64,000 nt of DNA from Gordionus sp. m RMFG-2023 (taxonomy: Eukaryota > Nematomorpha > Gordioida > Chordodea > Parachordodidae), in NCBI RefSeq assembly GCF_954871325.1, contig NC_088775.1:12997561-13061560 (forward strand), given 5' to 3'. Positions within the stretch are counted from its first letter, which is position 1. Every line of letters starts with the position of its first letter. The position numbers and the translations under genes are program-made. Shown here in pieces: positions 57,468 to 64,000 of this stretch. The notes under the pieces are model-generated. The model was not told where the DNA came from. It worked only from the letters and a program-made list of their open reading frames with translations, and made no database searches.

Positions 57468-58788
57468 ATGAAAAGACAATTTTATTCAATACTATCAATA
57501 CTAGCCTAGATTGACACTTTAATCGGCGAATGATGGGTGTTTAGATAAAATGGCGTCAATTAGAGTAACTGGAGAATTGACTACAGCCTAGGAATTATTA
57601 TTTAACATCATTGGTTTATAGCAATAAAATTAACTAAATTATATTTATAGTAAAAATAAAGAAGTCAACATAAAGATTGCTTGGAGAAACCAGCATAATT
57701 TACTGAAATCAAAAAGTTTCAATATCGAGATACATTCCCCATTTTTATCGATACACAAAAAAATGATAAATAACCCTCAGAAAATTATATTAACTTCTTT
57801 TAGACTTTCTAAGTAAGCCATGGAATTAAATAAAAATTGTACTAATTTCTAAACCGATGAAAAAGAAAGGAAGGTGTTAAATAAATTTTTTCTTAATAAA
57901 CAGTTACATAAATTTTTCCATTTAAAATAAACAGTTACATAGTTACATAATATATTTTTTTGTTTCGCATTTTAATTCAAATTAATATTCTTAGAAAGAA
58001 AATTAGCAGTAGAGTCTAAATTGAAGTCAGAAAATTTCACAAAGCTAGATTTCAATTATATCTTAAATTTTATATTTATATTAGTATAATAAAGTGCAAC
58101 TGTAACTGATTATATTATATATTAATCAAATATACAATTTATCAAAATAAATACAAAAAGAACATTAAGGTATCCCTTTCCTTGACCCGCTATTTAAGGA
58201 ATTCGAATAAGAATTCTAAAATGAATTCTAAAAATAAATATTATTCTTATATGCCTAATTTTTTTTAAAATATGATAGGAATTTAATTAAGAAAGATTTT
58301 ATATTAATTCAATCTTATGAGACGTTTCAGTGTCCAAAAAATTAAATAATATGTTAGCCGTTTTACAACGCTGCCTAAGAGTCAATACTAACTAAATTTT
58401 TTATATTATTACAGAAAAAGACAAATTATCAGATCCTTGATACATGGTTCATAAACCGCTTTGAAAAAAAAACGTTCTGTTTGAAAATGGCCCAATCTAT
58501 ATATACTTACTTGAAATCAGGGCCGAAACTATGAGGCTGGGACCTCTGGGCGCCTGACCACTCTAAATAAGTTTTTGCTCTCTCTCTCCTCCAAATTTTT
58601 CAAAAATCAATATAGCATATCAAAATTGAAATATAAATTTGGTTTTAATATTCGTCATTTGTTTTATACGTACTACTAAAAAAAATTTTAATTGAATGTA
58701 AATGGTATAAAAATTCATTTTTCGCGTTTTTTTTGCCAGAATGTATTCCAACATATGTAGAAACTAAGACAAATTTATTGCATATGAC
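57468..58788. other. gene-free stretch
   Basis: No gene, RNA gene or transposon end identified. A block near 58519 (CAGGGCCGAAACTATGAGGC) may be a degenerate hAT terminus. Confidence 0.45.
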
Positions 58789-59240
58789 TAGGGCTGTGCC
58801 TATATTTAAATCAGAGACTGTAAGCCCAACCCCGGCACACGGGTGGGTCGTATTCTAATTTTTTAAATATACTTGGACCGGGTCTAACAATTTTAAGACC
58901 GAGTATTTTAACTAGCCATTATTAGCTCTAATTTAAAAAGAAATTAATAAATTTTTAAAAAATCAGGGTGGGGCCGTGTTAATGGTACCTCTGCAGGTCT
59001 CTGATTTAAATATCAAATCGACCGATATTTTATATTGTCATTGGTTATAATATATGTATGATTATATATATAATTCAAAATAATATAAATATGAAAGATA
59101 GTTTTTTTTTTGAATAGAAAATAATAATTTTTTATGAAAATGATTTAAAAGATGGTAAATAAAATCTGTTTAAATATCGAATTGGTATCGGTTATCGGAT
59201 TGGATAGGTAAAAATGTTGTGGATCTGCAAATATTTTTAT
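58789..59240. mobile_element. hAT remnant interrupted by a second hAT MITE
   Basis: Starts TAGGGCTGTGCC, the terminus of the element at 40606-41315, and ends with a decayed inverted copy (GGATTGGATAGGTAAAAATG, GTGGATCTG). A different hAT MITE (58812-59003) sits inside it with an exact 8-bp duplication, so it is the older of the two. Confidence 0.65.
58812..59003. repeat. small hAT MITE nested in another hAT remnant
   Basis: A 192-bp element starting CAGAGACTG and ending CTGCAGGTCTCTG, with target duplication ATTTAAAT (58804-58811, 59004-59011). It belongs to the family of 49228-51020. Confidence 0.8.
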
Positions 59241-59688
59241 TGTTTAGAAAAGGAATCGGAAAAAAAAGATTTATAAGCGAGATTTGATATTCTAATTGGT
59301 ACAAAAATGATAAATGATATCAATATTAAACTACGATCTTTTCCATATAAAAATTTACTAATCTAACCTTTCCATCGCATAATTAATTTTTTTTTTCAAA
59401 CTATCATTTAAATCGCAAATGATGTAAATATTAATAAAATTAACATAACATTGGCGCTGGGTTTACCATTTTATTTCTTATTGAGATCTTTATAATAAGC
59501 GAGAGTTTTTAATACAACTTTTTTTTTTACTCGAAAAATTTAATCAAATTTATTTTTTGATATATGACCCCGGTGTAGGATTATAAATATTGTCAGAATT
59601 ATAGTGCTTACAAATTGAAGCGGTTTCGTTTTGCGTTTCATTTTAAATGGTAAACGTACAGATTGTAAAAGCTTTTTACATGTTTGCT

Positions 59689-59902
59689 TAGTATTAAGCG
59701 GCTCGATTTGCGATTTTTTAAAACAGCTAACTTAATATTTTAGAAGAATATTACGCAAACCTCAAGATTTTGGTCATAGATGGCAGAAAGGTTTGGACAT
59801 CTATTAGCGAAATCTTGTAATTTGGGCGATATTTTTCTGACTAAAATATTGAGTTGGCCTTTTTTAAAATCGGCTAAAATAGAACCGTTTGACAAAAAAT
59901 CG
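59689..59902. repeat. foldback MITE copy
   Basis: Starts TAGTATTAAGCGGCTCG and ends GAACCGTTTGACAA. The two arms pair almost fully, around a TAGATGGCAGAAAGG centre. Confidence 0.7.
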
Positions 59903-60837
59903 TGGGTTAATGCAAAATAGTTTTTCAATTTTTTTAAAAATGAAATGCCACTACGCCTAAACGTTTCCGCTCAATTTGTAAGTACTCTCAGATGGGAGAT
60001 CATATTTTCCGATTTCCTCATTTATCCTCTAAGTCTCTGCAGTATTTAAGACCCGGCCTGGAAAGAGCCTAAAAATAATAATCATATAATGAAAGGGTTT
60101 AATGTATTCATTTACTGTTTTCATATATTAAATTTCCCTTTAAAACACCTTGCAAAATTTTTAACAAAATTTCAAAAATATTTTAAAAAACCTAGATGGG
60201 CCAAAAAATATTATTAGGCAGGTGGTTGGAAATGATTTATTTTTTTTCAAATATTGACCGAGCCAGAAATTTTGAAATTTTATATGGACCAGCGTCTGAA
60301 ATTCTCAATTTATTTTTAAAGCTTGAAATTAGGCTAATTCATATCTCTTTTTTGTTTCATAAATTTTTTTATTACGGACCCACAACTTGTATAAAACTAT
60401 TTTATAAGACCTGACCCAGTAAAAAATTTATTGGCCTGGCCGAATGAACTTTTCAAAAATTCTCATGAGAATGTATGGGAATAGTCCTGTTACTTATTAA
60501 TTCTTGAAACAATCATTGCTTAATGATCGGCTATTACGATTAGGGGGTCTGCAATGCCCGGCCCATCTTAAAGAAAATTTATTTGGGCCGGGGTGGGTAA
60601 AAAAATTATGCGTTGGACTATTCATGAATTCTGAAAAAGTGTAGTGTTTTAATACGTACTCTCGTGATTAAATAATTTCTATATTATTATTATTATTACA
60701 TTCAAAATCTGTAATGATTTTTTTTTTGATCATTGATTTTTTAGGTTTTACTTTATTTTAGAATTTTACAAGGCAGATTTTTTAAAATTTATTTCAATCT
60801 ATTCAATATATCAGATACCAGAAAAGAATTAATATTT

Positions 60838-61048
60838 AGTGCTGTTAATAATCCCGATTTGGGTGGATTTTTAAACGGCCGATTAAGATTAGCCAAAATA
60901 TTATGTAAGCCTCGAGATTTGGCAAATAGAGATCTAAACTCTTCTGTCATCTATGAACAAATCTTCAGGTTTACAAAATGTTATTTTGGCTAATCTTAAT
61001 CGAGCCGTTTTTAAAAATTGACCCAAATCGGGATTTTTCAACAACTTT
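60838..61048. repeat. foldback MITE copy
   Basis: Starts TTAGTGCTGTTAATAATCC and ends TTTTTCAACAACTTT, with arms ATTAAGATTAGCCAAAATA and GGCTAATCTTAATCGAGCCG in inverted orientation. Degenerate GC-rich hAT pieces lie to its left (about 60030-60600). Confidence 0.7.
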
Positions 61049-63177
61049 GAAGATTTGTTTAAATATTTGAAAATTTTTTTTCAAACTTTGATTATAACAA
61101 GAGAAGCACCAATACATTTTTTTTCTTTATAATTTTTTTCGCCGATATCGATTGAAAGTATGACTAAATAACAACTAAAAAAAGGTATCGACCGAACCCG
61201 ATATGAGTATAGGTTAACCGAGAAATATTTTTTTAAAATAAAATAAAGTATAAGAATTTTTGGCATCAAATCCAAACGCTAAAAAAAATACGTTTTTTAT
61301 CTTTGAGCGCGCAATAAAATGTTTTTTTAATAAATTTTTTCGCCTGTGATAAAAACTAATGACGTTACTAACAAAACGTCATAAACGTGTATTGAGTAGA
61401 GTCCCGTTTCGGACCTCTTTTATATCGGGTCCGGTCTGAAGGCCCGTTGTCCGAGTTATTATTATCAGAGACTTTGGATGAAGTAAGATAGGAAAAAAAC
61501 AAAATAACTTAAAATTTGGGGAAGCTCGAATCCGACAGGCTAATAAATATTTTTTTGTCCTATATGAGTCTATTTCAAGTCGGACAGGTACGCAAGATTC
61601 TATGCGCATTTACATTGAATTCGTTGTTTCAATCACCTATTAAATAATTTAAAGCCCTTGCATGAACCAATTCGTTAGATTAAGAATTTATTTCGCCATA
61701 TCGAACTCGAATCTCAATATTTGAAAATTATTTAGTTTTCCCTAAAGTTTTCATGAATATTATTTATTTTCCTTTCAAGCGCTTAAATTATTTTCCACTT
61801 TCATTGACAATATTCGTACTTTGACAATAGTCCATTAAAAAATTTAATAATTTTCAGATCGGAGTCGAACCGGGGGACCTATTCCGAAAATAAATTCGGA
61901 TCTAGATCTTTGAAAAAAAATACTACAATTAGATTGGTCGGAATAATATATTCTCGTATCGAGTCGGACCTAAAAAAAAAGGTTCTATAGTTGAACACCT
62001 ATATAAGTTGAGAGCAATCAGGGGTGATACTGATAAATATAAATAGATTTTGATATTGAAGGACCGATATAAAAGGGAGGCACCATTAGATTTAAGAAAA
62101 AATATGGTCAGAGATAGTAACCTTAGGATGCTCCATTCGTATTAAATAATCTATCATCATTAAAGTATTGCTACTTATACTATATAACAAATAAAAGTAT
62201 ATTTCTCTAAATAATAATTTTACGCATACAAAATCGTAGCCAGGGGGAAAGAAAGGAGGTAAAAATTTTTTATATATATTTATAAATTTTAACAACACAT
62301 TAAAAAGTTATATTATATCAAATATAATATTATAACAAAACTATTTATTTTTTTAAAGGTAGGATAAATTTAGGAGGACCAAAAAAGATCCTTGTTTATA
62401 TCAAAAAAAACGATCATTAATCATAAACTAAGCGTTTTGATATAATAAAGCTGCTTATTTTTTTAAAAAACCTATTTATTTGCTAAGAGTAAAACCATAA
62501 AATGGAAGCGTAGTTTTATTTTCAGAGAAGAAGTGAGATTAACTCACGGCCAAATCGTGAGATTTAGCAACTTGACCAAAAATAAAACTTATTCGCGAGC
62601 CCTTCATTTGTTGGTCAAGGTAAGGTTAATCAGTTTGATATAAACATGGGAAATGATTAATGTATTTATTTTATGATTGGTCAAAATTTAATTTATGTGA
62701 TTTCAATCCAAGACCACAACCTATCAATATAGTTAGAAAAACGTATTCTTTCTAAATATAAATAAGTCACTTTAATAAACTTAATTAACCAAGCCAAGCC
62801 AATACATAAGTAAACAAAAATAACCTTCGTAAATATTAAATATACAAAATGAAAAATCTTTAATTTGGAATTATCTTTATCGTAAAGTAAATAACGCTCA
62901 ATAATCGGAAACCTCTAAAAATGGCATAACTTTAAAAACCTGGGTCTGGCCGGGTCAATTTTAAAAAATTTAGCTTATAATTTATAAAAATATTTAATTG
63001 AAAAGATTATATTTAATAATTCTAGATGATCATATTTTTCAAATTCCCCTTTGAAACAATTTGTTAAAAGTTCAAAATCGCAATTTTTAAGAATTCTGGG
63101 CCGAGCAAAAAATACACAAATCGAGGGTACGGGATTATCAAATTTTTTTTCCCAAACCCACCCTGAAATAATGACCT
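61049..63177. other. gene-free stretch with decayed repeats
   Basis: No gene identified. Patches of GGGTCCGG, GGCCCG and GGTCTGGCCGGG near 61430 and 62940-63170 suggest worn hAT termini. A frame at 61379-61609 runs through one of these and is not a gene. Confidence 0.45.
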
Positions 63178-63402
63178 CTGCAAGTAATGTTTTTAAATGG
63201 CTTTATTTGAGCCGATTTAAAAACGATTAGATCAATTTAGCCAGAAAAATATTGCCTAAGCCTCGAGATTCCGCTAATAGATGTCCCCAAACCTTTGTAT
63301 CATCTACGAGCAAAATCTTCAGGCTTGGATAATATTTTTCTGAATAAAATATTAAGTTAACCATTTATTAAAAATCGGCTCAAATAGAGTTATTTAACGA
63401 CA
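63178..63402. repeat. foldback MITE copy
   Basis: Arms with GCCGATTTAAAAACGATTAG and CTTGGATAATATTTTTCTG surround a TAGATGTCCCCAAACC centre, as in the other members of the family; the right end reads TTATTTAACGACAATA. Confidence 0.65.
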
Positions 63403-64000
63403 ATATCTGCAAATTATTTGTCAAATAATTTAATAATCAAAAGTTATTAAATAATAAAGAGTGTAAAATAATAAAAATCTTAAAAATTAAATAGTTGCCA
63501 TTTAGTATATTTGCACGTCACTAGGGTGTGCTAATTGGGTGCTCGATTTCGAAAAATATTAGAAGAGCAGAGTTTTTTTGCAAATTGTTTCAAAGGGAAA
63601 TTAACAAAAATTTTAGGTTAAACCCGCATACCCGAGATTTAATCCGAGCCTGGAATAGAGATCTACAAGAGCGATGTTTTAGTTCGCTAAAAAATTTAAA
63701 CATTGGGCGGGCGGGCGAACGTTTAACCTTTTAAAAGAAATTTTTAAAACAATAAATGGAAGGGCAGCTGGTGTTCCCGGGTGTTTACTAAAAAAAATAT
63801 CAACCGTCTAATTTGAACGTTAAAATATTTAAGCTCAATTACAAAAAAATTATGAATGAAAATCGATTTACTTTACGTTTATTTATTGCGAAGAAAATAG
63901 TAAAAAAAATAACACCTACTCATTGACGTCAAACATATTTTATAAAAAACATTAATTGGTGTAATAAAAAATTTGATAAGATTGATTGAATTATTTTTAA
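63403..64000. other. window end, no gene
   Basis: A 68-codon frame at 63528-63734 runs through GC-rich words (GGGCGGGCGGGCG) bounded by AGGTTAAACCCG and CGTTTAACCTTT, which look like the inverted ends of a small repeat rather than an exon. Confidence 0.4.

Noticed and set aside
63528-63734. 68-codon frame near the window end
   Set aside because: It crosses GC-rich words bounded by inverted AGGTTAAAC/GTTTAACCT ends, which points to a small repeat.

Overview
The window is very AT-rich (about three-quarters A+T by eye) and comes from an animal, most likely an invertebrate. It holds a spliced mitochondrial acetyl-CoA acetyltransferase gene, an intronless TENT5/FAM46 gene (an animal family), a piece of large-subunit rRNA gene, and many eukaryotic transposons. 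The introns that can be read from the sequence are mostly tiny (about 38-48 nt); a few have grown to 0.3-3 kb by transposon insertion. I cannot name the species or phylum from this.

Layout. 1-2.8 kb: gene-free. 2.8-10.7 kb, minus strand: complete ten-exon ACAT1-type thiolase gene, whose introns carry MITEs, hAT remnants and a foldback-like element with a nested mariner/pogo copy. 11.4-13.5 kb, minus: isolated LSU rRNA fragment with a 190-bp AT-rich insert, followed by a 273-bp satellite array (13.5-15.6 kb). 16.1-19.35 kb, minus: a spliced FLYWCH zinc-finger/MULE-transposase gene containing seven tandem 57-nt phase-1 mini-exons. 20.7-31.4 kb: a foldback-type element split open by a Ty3/Gypsy LTR element and a LINE. 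32.1-33.6 kb, minus: TENT5. 35.0-37.7 kb: a second foldback element with tandem-repeat arms. 38.3-48.9 kb: MITEs, a deleted PIF/Harbinger element, further nested foldback elements, a hAT deletion derivative and an LTR element without pol. 49.2-64 kb: no gene seen; hAT elements with 8-bp target duplications, MITEs and minisatellites.

Only two genes look like ordinary host genes. ACAT1 would act in mitochondrial ketone-body and isoleucine metabolism; TENT5 would extend poly(A) tails. They share no evident pathway. The remainder is repeat landscape with clear nesting, so a relative order of insertions can be read.

The most unusual item is the FLYWCH/MULE gene. Its repeat array is not just a minisatellite: each 147-bp unit is an exon plus intron, every exon is a multiple of three and phase 1-1, and the predicted protein carries a 19-residue repeat (DIPIASTSQGQSLNLPNQG). 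Most units also contain a back-to-back AG|GT junction inside the intron, splitting it into two halves of about 43 and 47 nt, each of normal intron size here.
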